A DNA stretch of 64,000 nucleotides, from contig NC_084704.1 in NCBI RefSeq assembly GCF_033807575.1, forward strand, positions 8,703,056-8,767,055. The letters are read 5' to 3'. The notes beneath the pieces were generated by a model. The model ran no database searches, was not told where the DNA came from, and saw nothing but the letters and a program-made list of their open reading frames with translations. This document shows, one piece after another, positions 35,985 to 47,185 of this stretch. Within the stretch, counting starts at the first letter, position 1, and each line of letters starts with the position of its first letter. Source of the stretch: Cydia pomonella (lineage: Eukaryota; Arthropoda; Insecta; Lepidoptera; Tortricidae). A program made the position numbers and the translations under genes.

Positions 35985-36676
35985 TTGAGCAATAAGTGTC
36001 TAAATATTAAACAAAATTAATTGTTTGAAATGGATTTTTTTTTCTGACTGGCACTTATTTGTTCATTAAATAAATAATACATTTAGCACCCATATAACCC
36101 CTACTCCCACATCTATCCGATAGGTTAACTCTGGCATTTAATGTCTACCTGCCATCATTCTTTCATGCCTGCTTAGTCTGGTACACGATATTGTCCAATC
36201 CATTTATATTGGTAAGCCATGGAAACCATTTTGATTTTTTTTCTACTGACACATGCTTAGTTATGATTACGGCTATGATGTCTCTTGCGTGAAATTATGC
36301 ATTTGGTTGATTTCTGGGCTACTTTGCACAGTGGATTTTAAAGCTGTATTTCGCTGCACGTGTGACCAGTTACAAGCCGACCCAGATTTATAATTGGTTG
36401 TACAGTCAGAGGCCACCAGCCTACTTACTGTCTGAATTCAATACTAAGCTGAAAGAGCAGACAACTTTTTTGTTATTTAGTAAGACTTTGTGCGTTGAAA
36501 ACACCCGAATCGAATGTTACTTTAATATATTAATTAATGATGTGTCGAAGTAAAACCGAGGTCATACGTTAATCCCACATAAAAAAGAATAAAAGAGTAT
36601 TGCAATAAATACAATACTATATGGGTTAACTCGTAATAAAAAGATTTGGATTGTTAGTCCACTAACCTTACTAGTT

Positions 36677-36893
36677 TTTTAGGGTTCCGTACCCAAAAGG
36701 TAAAACGGGACCCTATTACTAAGACTCCGCTGTCCGTCCATCCGTCTGTCACCAGGCTGTATCTCATGAACCGTGATAGCTAGACAGTTGAAATTTTTAC
36801 AGATGATGTATTTCTGTTGCTGCTATAACAACAAATACTAAAAACTACGGAACCCTCGGTGGGGGAGTCCGTCTCGCACTTGTCCGATTTTTT
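36677..36893 (-). repeat. Dispersed repeat, copy 2 (inverted)
   Basis: This is the reverse complement of the repeat at 5358-5560, from TAGGGTTCCGTACCC to GTCTCGCACTTGTCCG. It includes the CCGTCCATCCGTCTGTC stretch and the ACAACAAATACTAAAAA segment. Confidence 0.8.
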
Positions 36894-37440
36894 TTCTATT
36901 AGGTAAGACAAGTTAATTTATTAATTATTACTGTTCCGTGACTTTTAATACAAGTGTTATAACATCGACTATATTCTCAATAGTAGGTACTATGTCATCA
37001 ACACAGGCAATTTTATCCAAAATTATAATAACGTGTTTTAATAATGTTGCAAACGCAGTCATTAATTTTCAAAACCAGCTCACGCTTTCCTGGGTTACCA
37101 CCCTTATCACATTATTCTACTCCCTCAACAATAGCCACCGTTTAAAAGCACGAACGCAGAAACGTCGTCACTCGACGTAATATTTTGACAGGCAACATTA
37201 CTTTGACAGACATGCTGTAAGCGGAACACATAAATCTAGAGGTGCTTACTCCTGTAACGTTTCAATTTACGTGTCCACATTCTGTATCTCTAGCCCGGTT
37301 TTCAGTTACGCACATAATTTTAATAAACTAAATAAATCTCCAGAGCTGTAATACTTTCAAATATTGATATTATTTATTTACAATAACAATATACATAATG
37401 GATATATACAGATGATTACTATAACTAGCTTATATCCAAA

Positions 37441-37858
37441 ATAGGCCTTTGAGGCATTGTACCAAGGATGCTGGCGGCATTTCCTCGTTGTATTGCAATA
37501 CTGATACGTTGTGCGAGGAAGCCGCCAGCTCTTCGGTCACCAGTTACGTCAACTAGACGTTTCGCGATTTCTCCAAAAAACTTGTGCGCGCTGGGACCAT
37601 GGACCTAGAGTTTCAACGCCAAATGGTACAAAATGGTCTTCTCTACCTCTTATATTTATTAGGTTTCAAAATTTCGGCGTTTTCCGCCGCTGCGCCCGCT
37701 TTTACATTAGTCCGTTGGAGGTAGGACGGTGCCAGTGTGTCTACGCAGGTAGCATCCCACACTAACATCCGTCCCAAGCTCCAAGGAACCAAGGACACCC
37801 CATCAGGCCTCTTGCCATCACCCCTGATAATGCCAGTCGGCTCAAGAAGAGCAGGCAC
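37441..37858 (-). pseudogene. Retrotransposon ORF C-terminal domain, one frameshift
   Basis: The minus strand reads [61 protein letters not shown], then after a one-base shift in a T6 run EIAKRLVDVTGDRRAGGFLA, QRISIAIQRGNAAS and ILGTMPQ. The RPDG...VWDA spacing resembles a PD-(D/E)XK nuclease core, which is inference. It is the longest of three copies in this window (others at 9130 and 12400). Confidence 0.8.
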
Positions 37859-38639
37859 ATTGATGGTGGCAAGAGATCGACGGATTATGTCATTAAGCGA
37901 CGCATGTCTTGAAAAACGACCTGCACTTTCAAATTAATTTTGCAAGCTTGAGACAACTCTAAAGTTGCAGACCATAAGCTTCATGAAACCTCTATGCTGT
38001 TCGCTGGTTTGCTACCGACGTGATGCGTCGTTTAATAAAGTACACTAGTAGATGTGAAACCTGCAGTTAACACGACAGACAGCCTTATTGTGTCCGTAAC
38101 AATACCGGCCAGGTTCGCTTCCGTCGAATGTCGTTCTGTAATTTAGTTTCCTCGTATCTTATTTGTTTTGCCCTGTATAACAAAGCAAGATTGGTTTTGA
38201 AAATGTACTACATAAATTACATAATAGTTAATTATGTTATGAGGAATAGTGGTCACGAAAAAATTAAAAGAATTTCTCATGCTCTATAATTAGGTCGCTG
38301 TTGTTCTAAAAATTGTGCAGAAAATGATACGTTTCTGCTCTAGAGCACTGTACTTTCTAAGTGCGTTTTTTGTTCTCTTTTTCCGATAAGCAATTACAAT
38401 TTTGGTTTAAATGGATATGTTATACAATATAATAATAATAATAATATCCATTCTGATAATTAACTCAATATTCCATAAATAACTATTTATAACTAAATTG
38501 TTAGTTGAAAGTACCCTCAATAAATTCCACTGAACTGAAGTTTATTATCAGCCGTGTTTTTTTAATGCAAATGTATTTTACTTTCCTACACTTATTCGAA
38601 ATGAAAAGTAGAGTGCTTAACTTAATAAAAATTAATTAA

Positions 38640-39100
38640 ATGCTCAGTGTAGGGTTACGTATTGTGGTACCATCGAGCTGATATGATGATGGAGATAGGA
38701 GGTGGCCATAGGAACTCTGTGATCAAAAAACGCTAACTAGGGTTGTAGAATTGTCCGGATGACTAGCCTGTGGAAAAAAAAGTGCAGTCAGCGATAAAAA
38801 CTTGTAACAAAAATGAAAATTTTTCCCTAAACTTATTTTACTAAGAAGAGAAGACTTTTATCAATTACTCAAAAACGGCTGGAACGATCATGTTTATTAT
38901 AGTTTTCATTAAAAGTATTGATCAAGCTTTTGGTTTAAGATTTTTTTTCATGTCTTTTGGAGGCATGGTTCAAAAGTTAGAGGAGAGGGACACATTTTTT
39001 TTTCTCTCGGAGCGATTATTTCCGAAAATACTCAGTTTATCAAAAAATAGTCCTAACCTATCCAACGATGCACCATGCCATTAGGTTAACTCGAGAATTA
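38640..39100 (+). repeat. AACCGGCC-family fragment, diverged
   Basis: TGCTCAGTGTAGGGTTACG, ACTAAGAAGAGAAGACTTTT, CAAAAACGGCTGGAACGATC and CCAACGATGCACCA follow the internal order of full copies. Both ends are missing. Confidence 0.65.
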
Positions 39101-39238
39101 AAAAAAAAATGGCTTTTTAACAGAAAGTGTATATGTCTGTTTTTACCCGACTACGGCGCAATAAAAGGAGTTGATTTAATTCGGAGCGATATGTATGGGT
39201 TTCGTAAAAAACATAGCTGTACATAATATTTTGGGACG

Positions 39239-39380
39239 GAAGAATAGCTTTTCAAATCTAACGAAGTGACGGTAATTTTTCTATGTAATTCCATTTCGGG
39301 AGAAAACGTTTTCGACTAACAAAAACTTAAGTCAAAATGTCGATCGCTTCAGCATAATATATTCTAGGTTTACAGATTTC
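39239..39380 (+). repeat. Dispersed repeat, copy 2
   Basis: Same order of blocks as 16801-16950 and the same orientation. Short indels follow TTTCGACTAAC. Confidence 0.85.
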
Positions 39381-39399
39381 CTTTTTTTTATTTGTTTTG

Positions 39400-41715
39400 T
39401 ATTGCGAAATTCTAAAAAAAAAGGAAAAAGTATAAACCTACTTTTTCATTGTGTCAATAACATAGTAAAAAATCATGGAGAATGGAAAACAGAATGGAAA
39501 ATATTTAGAGGCGGAAAAACGTTTTCCCTTTTTGTTTGGACGGTCACGTGCCCCTCTTAACGAACGATGCAAATAGATAAGATAAACCTGAAGAAGTACC
39601 TACTTACACGTATGTTTTATACAAGTATGTCGTACCCCGAGGCGTGCGAAGGAAGTAAAGTAGTTGAGAAGTGAGTTATTCTCAACTCATGCACAGCTTA
39701 GCGTTGCTCTAATAAAACATATTTTAATATTCATGAACTACCCGTCAAACGCTGGAAGTTGCTAACAATATTGTTGGGCTGCTTCTTGATATACATATAT
39801 ACACATTAGAGATTACAGATCTGTTATTATTATTTTGTATTATTTTTTGTATATTGTAGGTAAATGATAAAGTTACGTGACTGACATTGTACATACTGTT
39901 ACTTTTATAGAAAGATAATAGAGGCAAGGAACAGAAACTCCTTAGGCAGAATTGTTGCAAAAGTGTTTGAGCTGATCTGAAAAATTAACATACATACTAA
40001 TAGGGCACGTTAAATAAAAGCTTGTAAAAAAATATATGGTCCAAAATTAACTTAAATATTTATGTTTAGGCGTGAGTCACGCCGCGTGGCGTATTTCTAA
40101 GGCAAGATATTTTCATAAATGAGACAAATATAAACAAAAAATACGTGTACCTAACATAGGTTTTGGTACTACATTACGTATACCATATACCTAGTTATAG
40201 TAAGGGACTACAGATGTGTTGTTTTACGATGCGTAATTAGTATGCCTACTACCCTAACCGTGCCATTAAAGCAATCTAAACATCAAATTCAGCACCATGA
40301 CATGACTGATAAGCTTAATCGCATCACATACAAATCAAAAGGGTGACCTTCCCAAGAATTTATTTCTCCAAACGCTCTCGCAAAAAATTTAACAAAAAAT
40401 GTATTTGGCATCTCGCCAAGCCGGAGCCTTCGCGTATATACGAGGTCAGTAAATCTTCCCATGGCATTAATACCAGGGCTCTGGGAACTATAGAGATAAG
40501 ATTACCATAACTGTAACTCTTGCATATATACCTATGTATTCAATGGCGTCATTGATTTGTACAACGAGTGTTCTAAGCTGAGTTAAAAAAAAATGTTACT
40601 GATGCTCTCGAAAATGTATGAAAACAAAAAAATTAGTATATACGGCAATAATGAAAACGCCTAAGCTGCCAAAAAATAGGAAAGCCAACAACACTAGAGA
40701 AAAACAAAATATCAAATGTATTTTTCAATTTTGTGGATCTAACCAGCTAATGATTTATTATTCGTTTGATATAATAATACCTACCATGAGAAAACTCGTG
40801 GCTTTAATTATAATTATTTCACGTCTTTGTAGATGAAACACTATCAAGAACGGAGATAATTAATACAGCAATCTATTACTTAGTTAATGTGTTTCAGATT
40901 AAAAGACAGATAGCAACTAACAACACTAACTATCTAACGTGCGAACGAGAGTTGTCACGATTCTTTTGTTAGTATAATGAAAAATCGTAGTTTCAATAGT
41001 CTGAAGCCATTTCCATAATTAATTAAGGTCGATATTTAGTTTTTTTATTTTATTTTACTTAATCAATATACTTACATAGGCAGAATAACGTAATGGTTAG
41101 ATACGTGGTAAGTACTTGTATAGGCATTATTTATTCGTCATTACTAAATTAGATATGAACTTCTAATTTAATTGGTGTAAGCGCAAAAGTAATTAGAAAA
41201 ACATATTTTGTTTATAACTATAAAACATATTCCAAGTCAATACGTGGTAATAAATGCTAAATTATTTAATTAATTTCTAATAAAGATATAAAATATACAG
41301 TCAATACATCTGACAAGAAGTATGTGTGAAGATTATGATTTATACAGAAATATCCCAGGGTATTTACCACAAATCATATGGGTTATCATATTTATTTTAG
41401 ATTTGACTTACCTCCCATACGAATAAGCACCAGAACTTTACACTTCACTTCAATGTTTTATGACACTATGATACTAAAATAGCAAAAGGGTTGACAATTA
41501 CCTACTCACATCAAATATTTAATATAGTTACACACTTTAATACTTGTTCATTTCCACCTTAAACCAAAATAGTGCTCCATAGTCAAAAGATCGATCATTG
41601 TTTTAAAATTTTGTTTGTTTATTCCACGAAACAGTATAACACACATAATTTTCATCATCCATATTTTCTTATTTTCGTACCTGCATTCAAGTTTATGGTT
41701 GTTATAAGTTCGTTA
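39400..41715. other. Non-coding, AT-rich, no feature seen
   Basis: No repeat pair, coding island or RNA gene recognised up to the promoter candidate at 41717. Confidence 0.5.
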
Positions 41716-41716
41716 C

Positions 41717-41729
41717 TTTGCGCGGGAAA
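41717..41729 (+). promoter_or_regulatory. E2F-type site in a GC-rich promoter candidate
   Basis: TTTGCGCGGGAAA is a full match to the E2F consensus. Twelve bases on, AAAATGGCGGCC (41741-41752) matches the YY1/Pho consensus. Both sit in a short GC-rich island (41715-41860) in AT-rich DNA. Confidence 0.45.
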
Positions 41730-41740
41730 CGGGGGAAAGG

Positions 41741-41965
41741 AAAATGGCGGCCGAGGTGACGCGGCAGCGGCGCTTTCCGAGAGGCTACTAGCGATTTTGG
41801 CGTTGGCAGATCGCTTCGCTTATGCGCCGCTCCATGCGCAATCTGTCGCCCACACTTTAGATGCACTGTAAACTGAAGACTTTCATAAAATATGCTCTGT
41901 GGATAATTCTCGTAGAAAAAAGTTAAAAGCATTTTACGTGGAATATGGTTGTGTTTTCTGTGCGG
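41741..41965 (+). other. Candidate first exon of an unknown gene
   Basis: The GC-rich island below the E2F/YY1-type sites ends at a strong donor, GTAAGT at 41966-41971. It would be mostly 5' UTR. The upstream ATG opens only a 15-codon frame, and a second ATG (41945) opens seven codons before the donor. The next candidate exon is at 42533-42612. No transcript evidence. Confidence 0.3.
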
Positions 41966-42055
41966 GTAAGTGTTTACAAAGTAGCGCAGTGTAAGTACCT
42001 AAGTTTTTTCTTTTCGAATATGACTCTGTTACCAACTTACCAGTAAAATACTGAG

Positions 42056-42303
42056 TGTTTATTTAGTCACCTGCAATAATTTACGGGGTGAATATATAGG
42101 TCACACAGAGCAACTTTTACTTTGGGACCAACTCTGAAATCGCAAAAAATATTGGCTGTTTCATACATTTTGGCTGTCTGACCTTGACATTTTTCATAGG
42201 AGAGTTTTTTTTTTTGCAAATTCGGGGTTGGTCCCATAGTAAAAGTTGCTCAATATGACCTATACATTCAGCCCATAAATTATTGCAGCTGACGAAATAA
42301 ACA
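42056..42303. mobile_element. Foldback MITE, ~75-bp arms
   Basis: TGTTTATTTAGTCACCTGCA and its near-inverse at 42284-42303 start two long arms sharing AGGTCA, GAGCAACTTTTACT and GGGACCAAC. The centre contains GACCTTGACATTTTTCATAG. About 248 bp, no ORF. Confidence 0.88.
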
Positions 42304-42532
42304 ACCTGTATATTATCATTGTGTCTTTAGCCATCACGAAACAATGTCCCTGTGTGTTCTAGACAGGCATGGTATTTGACACCAGGTTATACTCATACAT
42401 AAGGAGCACAAAATATACTTCCATATTTGTTTCTACGAAGAAATTTGTTATATTATATTTGATTAATTGTCGCATTCCATCCATCTTTGTCATACTCGTT
42501 GTTAAACATGAGCTTATCTCTTTCTCTTTCAG

Positions 42533-42612
42533 TGAGCGGGAGCTCGTTAGCACGTGCACATCTCTCGCTTGCCCAGATGCGACTAAAGGAAACCTGTTCA
42601 ATTTGTCACAAG
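42533..42612 (+). other. Candidate second exon with start codon and CxxC
   Basis: A long pyrimidine tract and CAG (to 42532) precede 80 bases ending CACAAG before GTTAGC. An ATG at 42577 opens MRLKETCSICHK, whose CSIC could begin a zinc finger or RING. An R1-type LINE lies 26 bases downstream in the supposed intron. Later exons were not found. Confidence 0.28.
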
Positions 42613-42621
42613 GTTAGCGCT

Positions 42622-42638
42622 TCAATCTTAGAACACCT
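42622..42638 (+). repeat. 17-bp target-site duplication, left
   Basis: TCAATCTTAGAACACCT is repeated exactly at 43258-43274. Confidence 0.95.
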
Positions 42639-43257
42639 TTTTTTTTTTTTTTTTTTTTTTTTGACCCAGGGGGAATCCGTTATGGATCCCACTGGCACGG
42701 GAGAAGCCGAGTGGGTATGTCCGACTCCCACGGACTAAACCCCCTGGGGTGTTCCACCGCGCGCTTTGTGGACGGGGTTTCGGGAACGCGATTGTAGACT
42801 TCCGATACCCCGTCGGCGTTGCCATTACGGGCTCGACTTTTGTGGCTGCTGCTGCAGCCTACTCCGCTGAAGACGCCTCGGAACACTTGAGGGCCTTCCA
42901 GCTCGGAACCTCTTTAGGCGAGTGATGGAACTCCCGGCCCATCACCCGCAGGTTCCCGTTAAGGCGGTATCATTCGGGCTGCGTATGCCCTTAGACGCCG
43001 ACCTGGCCTCTTACGGCGCTGAGGGAGCGAATTCGCATCGTCCTCGCGCATTCTCTCTGCAGCCTCCTTTTGCGACAGGACGGTGACGCTAAAGGAGGCC
43101 ACTGCCGCCCACGCTTCCTCACTGCTGAGCATGCGGCGTATTAGCGCCGGCAGCGAGAGGTCTCCTCCTATGGCCGAGGACAGGATAGCGCGAGGCTCCG
43201 CCCACGCAGGGCACTCTTCGCGCGTGTGTTGCGCCGTGTCCACGGCTCCTCCATCGA
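42639..43257 (-). mobile_element. 5'-truncated R1-type LINE insertion
   Basis: Perfect 17-bp duplications flank 619 bp that begins (minus strand) inside the C-terminal coding region and ends in a long A-run. The 3' UTR includes CCCACTCGGCTTCTCCC and GGATTCCCCCTGGGTC before the A-run. It lies in the supposed intron after the candidate exon at 42533-42612. Confidence 0.93.
42959..43257 (-). pseudogene. R1-type LINE ORF2 C-terminus
   Basis: Reads GGAVDTAQHTREECPAWAEP, LSLPALIRRMLSSEEAWAAV, SQKEAAERMREDD and RRKRPGRRLRAYAARM then stop. The H-C spacing after DTAQHT is the C-terminal zinc-knuckle region of R1-clade proteins. The frame is intact to its stop but truncated at the insertion edge. Confidence 0.9.
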
Positions 43258-43274
43258 TCAATCTTAGAACACCT
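43258..43274 (+). repeat. 17-bp target-site duplication, right
   Basis: TCAATCTTAGAACACCT, identical to 42622-42638. Confidence 0.95.
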
Positions 43275-43494
43275 ATAATAACCTATCTTGATTATCATTG
43301 TTTGACACTAATGAAATGTAAAAGGTTCTTGTTACCTATTGTTATTTTTATACTTAATTGTTTTTTTTATTGTTATTACTATTAAATAAAAACAAAAGAC
43401 TCATGCCCCTTATGACATACGTCGGTACGGTCGTAATATTTATGTTGCCGCATCATTTATGTACCTTATATAATACTTCAATCAGAAGGGATGT

Positions 43495-43645
43495 TTTTAG
43501 GGTTCCGTAGTCAACTAGGAACCCTTATAGTTTCGCCATGTCCGTCTGTCTGTCCGTCCGCGGCTTTGCTCCGCGGTCGTTAGTGCTAAAAAGATGCAAT
43601 TTGGCATGAATACATAAATCATGGTAAAATAAGAAATATAAATAA
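43495..43645 (-). repeat. AACCGGCC-family 3'-end fragment, inverted
   Basis: TTTTAGGGTTCCGTAGTCAA then CTTATAGTTTCGCCATGTC is the reverse complement of the family's 3' end. It sits head-on to the complete copy that starts at 43649. Confidence 0.8.
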
Positions 43646-43648
43646 AAA

Positions 43649-44268
43649 CCGGCCAAGAGCATGTCGGGCCACGCTCAGTGTAGGGTTCCGTAGTTACTCT
43701 TCCGTCACAATAAGCTAAACTGGAGCTTAAAGTATAGTAAATTGTTAACCAAGGGATGAAACGGTACCTTTCACCCGAGTTAAACAAATAGGCAAATTTG
43801 CATAATCAGTACCTAATTAAAGTAAGTCTTTTTACTATGAAGGGAAAACTTTTTGCGATAACTCAAAAACAGCTAAACTGATCATATCCGCTATAGTTTT
43901 CATTTAATGTCTTTCTTAAGCTCTACTTCCACGATTTTTTTCATATTTTTTGGACCTATGGTTCAAAAGTTAGAGGGGGGGGGACACATTTTTTTTTTTC
44001 TTTCGAAGCGATTATCTCCGAATATATTCACTTTATCAAAAAATGTTTTTGAAAACCCCTATTAGTTTTGAAAGACCTTTCCAACGATACCCCACACTCT
44101 AGGGTTGAAGCGAAAAAAAAAATTCACCCCCAATTTACGTGTAGGGGAGGTACCCTAAAAAAAATTAAATTTTTAGATTTTATTGTACGACTTAGTCGGC
44201 TTCATTGATTTATATATCCATGCCAAATTTCAGCTTTCTAGCACTAACGACCACGGAGCAAAGCCTCG

Positions 44269-44319
<51 letters not shown>

Positions 44320-44366
44320 GGACATGGCGAAACTATAAGGGTTCCTAGTTGACTACGGAACCCTAA
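43649..44366 (+). mobile_element. AACCGGCC-family element, complete
   Basis: Starts AACCGGCCAAGAGCATGTCG and ends GACTACGGAACCCTAAAAA. Internal GTTCCGTAGT is inverted at the end. It contains a long CAGA-type microsatellite (44267-44320). No ORF; the transposition mechanism is unknown to me. Confidence 0.88.
44267..44320. repeat. (GACA)n microsatellite
   Basis: About a dozen uninterrupted GACA units near the 3' end of the family element. Other copies have only a few degenerate units here. Confidence 0.95.
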
Positions 44367-44369
44367 AAA

Positions 44370-44940
44370 GGGGTACCTGACTCCCATACGAAATGTTTTT
44401 TTTTTCGCTTTAACCCAATGGTGTGGGATATCTTTCAAAACATTTCTCTTTCAAAACAGTCTCCAACAAACATTTTTTTTTAATAAAAGGAATATTTTCG
44501 GCAATAAATAATTACAATGAAAGAAATAAAATGAGAGAGGCTCTAACTTTTAACCATGGGTTTGAAAAAACAGAAAAAAAAATCGTAGAATAAAAGCTTA
44601 ATAAATACTTTCAATTAAAACTATAGCGAACATGATCGAGCCCTAGACTAGTCTAGAAACGTTTTTGAGTTACTGGAAAAAGTCTTCTCTTCTTAGTAAA
44701 AATTATGCTTGTAATGTACAGTCAGCGTCAAATACTTTGTAGCAACCAAAGTAGCCAAATAGTTCGGTACACCATATATTTAGTATGGTGTACCGAACTA
44801 TTTGGCCACTTTGACTGCTACGAAGTATTTGACGCTGACTGTACATGATACTTACTAATAGTCCCCGCCCCGTTTAGCCTATTCTGAGAGAACGGTAACT
44901 ACGGAAACCTACACTGAGCATGACCTGACATGCTCTTGGT
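44370..44940 (-). mobile_element. AACCGGCC-family element, inverted, interrupted
   Basis: The reverse-complement order of family blocks (CAAAAACGTTTCTAGAC, AGTCTTCTCTTCTTAGTAA, ACACTGAGCATGACC) is broken by a palindrome at 44721-44839. It lies tail-to-tail with the copy at 43649-44366. Confidence 0.82.
44715..44845. mobile_element. 119-bp near-perfect palindromic MITE plus TGTACA duplications
   Basis: Arms of 56 bp (44721-44776 and 44784-44839) surround a 7-base centre. TGTACA lies at each side (44715-44720, 44840-44845). Uninterrupted family copies at 14261-14266 and 52945-52950 carry a single TGTACA, so this is an insertion with a 6-bp duplication. Confidence 0.92.
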
Positions 44941-45765
44941 TGATTGTTTTACTATAATTCTTAGTCTTGGTATAACAGCTAGGTACAAGTTTTTTTCCTG
45001 CAGCGGTTTCTGTTTTATGCGCCTTTGCGGCACGTAATTTTGTTTTATTACCTACGAGTTTTATTCATTCAAAATAAGATTGGGTTATTAAAATAGAAAA
45101 TTTAGTTTAATGCCCTTTTAAAGGTTTTTATCTACACACATAAACCCTCTATGATGCCTTCAAAATCCGTAAATAATGGCCAACATTACGATAAACTGTT
45201 TAGTTACAACAAATTTCTTATCTGTGATAATGTTCTAATTGCTTCATAAATACATCAAAATCTATTTGATAATGATATTCACATTTGGAACATCTCTGAA
45301 AGAAAAGCAATTCGATTTGACCTCTATTCCTATATCAGTTGAGATGCCTTTTAGTTCGAAATGAAATGTCAATTGCATACAATTTTGACAAATCTCGCAT
45401 GTAAGTTTGTATCGAATGATACGGAAATAGGTCCCCGACTCTAGTTTGTCTCTGAATTAAAACAAAGGCACGGATGCGTGACATGCGTGAAAAAAGATTT
45501 CATTTACCGCCATTTGATGTACAGTTAATCATTTAATTAGATTAAGTATACAATGAATTTGTTTTATTGTTTTTAAAGTAACTGTATCAAAAGTTTCGTG
45601 TAAAATGAGCGATACAAATATTTCGGTGACGCCACCACATATCCGCGAGTTCCGCCAAGAGAGCAACGTTGCCCCAACGTTGGCTGTAATTTGGGTTAGC
45701 GAATATATGATAAAAAGTTTATAATTTGTGTGTAGATAAAATAGTGTACGTAACTGTACATAATT

Positions 45766-45848
45766 AGGCATTAAAACACTCGTGTGATCCTTTTAAGAAA
45801 CTCACTTCGTTCGTGTCTTAAACCCACACTCGTTTATTTTAATGCCTT
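45766..45848. repeat. Short foldback
   Basis: AGGCATTAAAACACTCGTGTG is inverted as CACACTCGTTTATTTTAATG. The inner part is also palindromic around CACTTCGTTCGTG. Confidence 0.7.
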
Positions 45849-46165
45849 TTATTTTGTAGCAGTCACATATACTACTATTATCGCAGTGTAATAACAGAGA
45901 CAATGTGTTAAATTTAAATTTAGCGTCCAATTATATGTTATCATTTGCATTATTTCCTGAGTGTTGCATTATCCGTTGCTAAAAATGTTAAAGTGAGAAA
46001 GGGTAAGACGAACACCGGGGCAAAAATAAACAATTTATGTAATCGTCATAGAGTTTGTCTTGCCTCGAGCAAAAAAAACTGTGTTATTCTTACCCCATCT
46101 CACCTTATACAAAAAAAGCGTTTGTATGTAAAACTTCTACTCGCTCTAATTTATTTATCAAAATT

Positions 46166-46232
46166 TCTACCTTATCATATATCTACCTTATCTAATTTCT
46201 ACCTTCTCAAATTTCTACCTTATCAAATTCAA
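46166..46232 (+). repeat. ~16-bp minisatellite
   Basis: Five degenerate units of AAATTTCTACCTTATC, two of them shortened to ATATCTACC or TAATTTCTACC. Confidence 0.85.
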
Positions 46233-46399
46233 GGTTTTAATTAAAATTCAGAAAAAGTTCACATGGAATTCAACAATTCTTAGGTATTTAAGGGCATTGC
46301 GGAAAACTTGCACCATACCTATTTCGAAATCAAATTGATACGTTGCGCTAATAACTATGACAATCTTTGCTCAGGGATGACCGTATTGAGTGATTCAAA

Positions 46400-46480
46400 A
46401 TTCATGTTATTTCAGGATGTCATTTTAGAATGAGAGAATAATTTCGATTGTATGGATGCGGCTAGGTTCAGGTGACTCTT
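46400..46480. mobile_element. End of a family B-like element
   Basis: TTCATGTTATTTCAGGATGTC, a GAGAGAATAA block, GATTGTATGG and GGTGACTCTTA follow the same order as the right end of the element at 33799-34548. The other end was not found, and family A copy 3 starts exactly here. Confidence 0.6.
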
Positions 46481-46791
46481 AAGAGGATACACCACGACCG
46501 CTTCTCCATACAATCGTAGTCCCCATTTTCTGTCAATATTTTAACATATTTTGATGTACATATATGTATTAATCATAACTGTGTTTCACTTTTATTGTTT
46601 TTTTTATGTAACGAGATGCCCGTAATTCTTATAATAATTAAAGATTCGAAAAAAATTAAACTTAGGGGCATGTGTTGGATATACAAAAAACTGTCAAAAT
46701 ATTTGTAATAATTTTAATATCCAGAAAGGAAAATGAGGACTATACGTTTGTATGAAAAGGTGATTTCGCGCGGCCATGGTGTATCCTCTTA
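46480..46791. mobile_element. MITE family A, copy 3, complete ends
   Basis: A 312-bp element with terminal TAAGAGGATACACCA and its exact inverse TGGTGTATCCTCTTA. Inner arms carry the CATACAATCGTAGT / ACGTTTGTATG motifs. It abuts the end of a family B-like element (about 46400-46480). Confidence 0.88.
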
Positions 46792-47040
46792 GCATTTTGA
46801 AACAGTTCTCACGGTTCGCTAGCATATTATATGGTGATAAATCTTTATTAAAAGAAAAGGTTACATACAAAAATAGGTAGCTAACAAAATAACATCTATT
46901 TTCTGATCGCTATATATTACGTAAGGGCTGAGTATGTAAAAGCCGCTTACTTAAAGGCACGTGTAATGTTGTACTATTATGAGCATTCCCCGCGTAGGCA
47001 GTGGGGTATTAATAGACTTCCTGTCTACTTTTTTTGTGTT

Positions 47041-47185
47041 TTCGGGTTTCGTTGTCACCTAAAAACCCTTATTATAGTTTCGCCATGTCTGTCTGTCCGT
47101 CCCTCCGTGGCTTTGGTCCGTGATCGTTAGTGCTAGAAAGCAGCAATTTGGCATGGATATTGGATACATAAATCATGCATGGCGA
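47041..47185 (-). repeat. AACCGGCC-family 3'-end fragment, inverted
   Basis: CCTTATTATAGTTTCGCCAT and GTGATCGTTAGTGCTAGAAA match the inverted 3' part of the family. Confidence 0.75.

Noticed and set aside
41742..41790. ATGGCGGCC as a true start codon
   Set aside because: Frame ends after 15 codons; better explained as a YY1/Pho site or upstream ORF.
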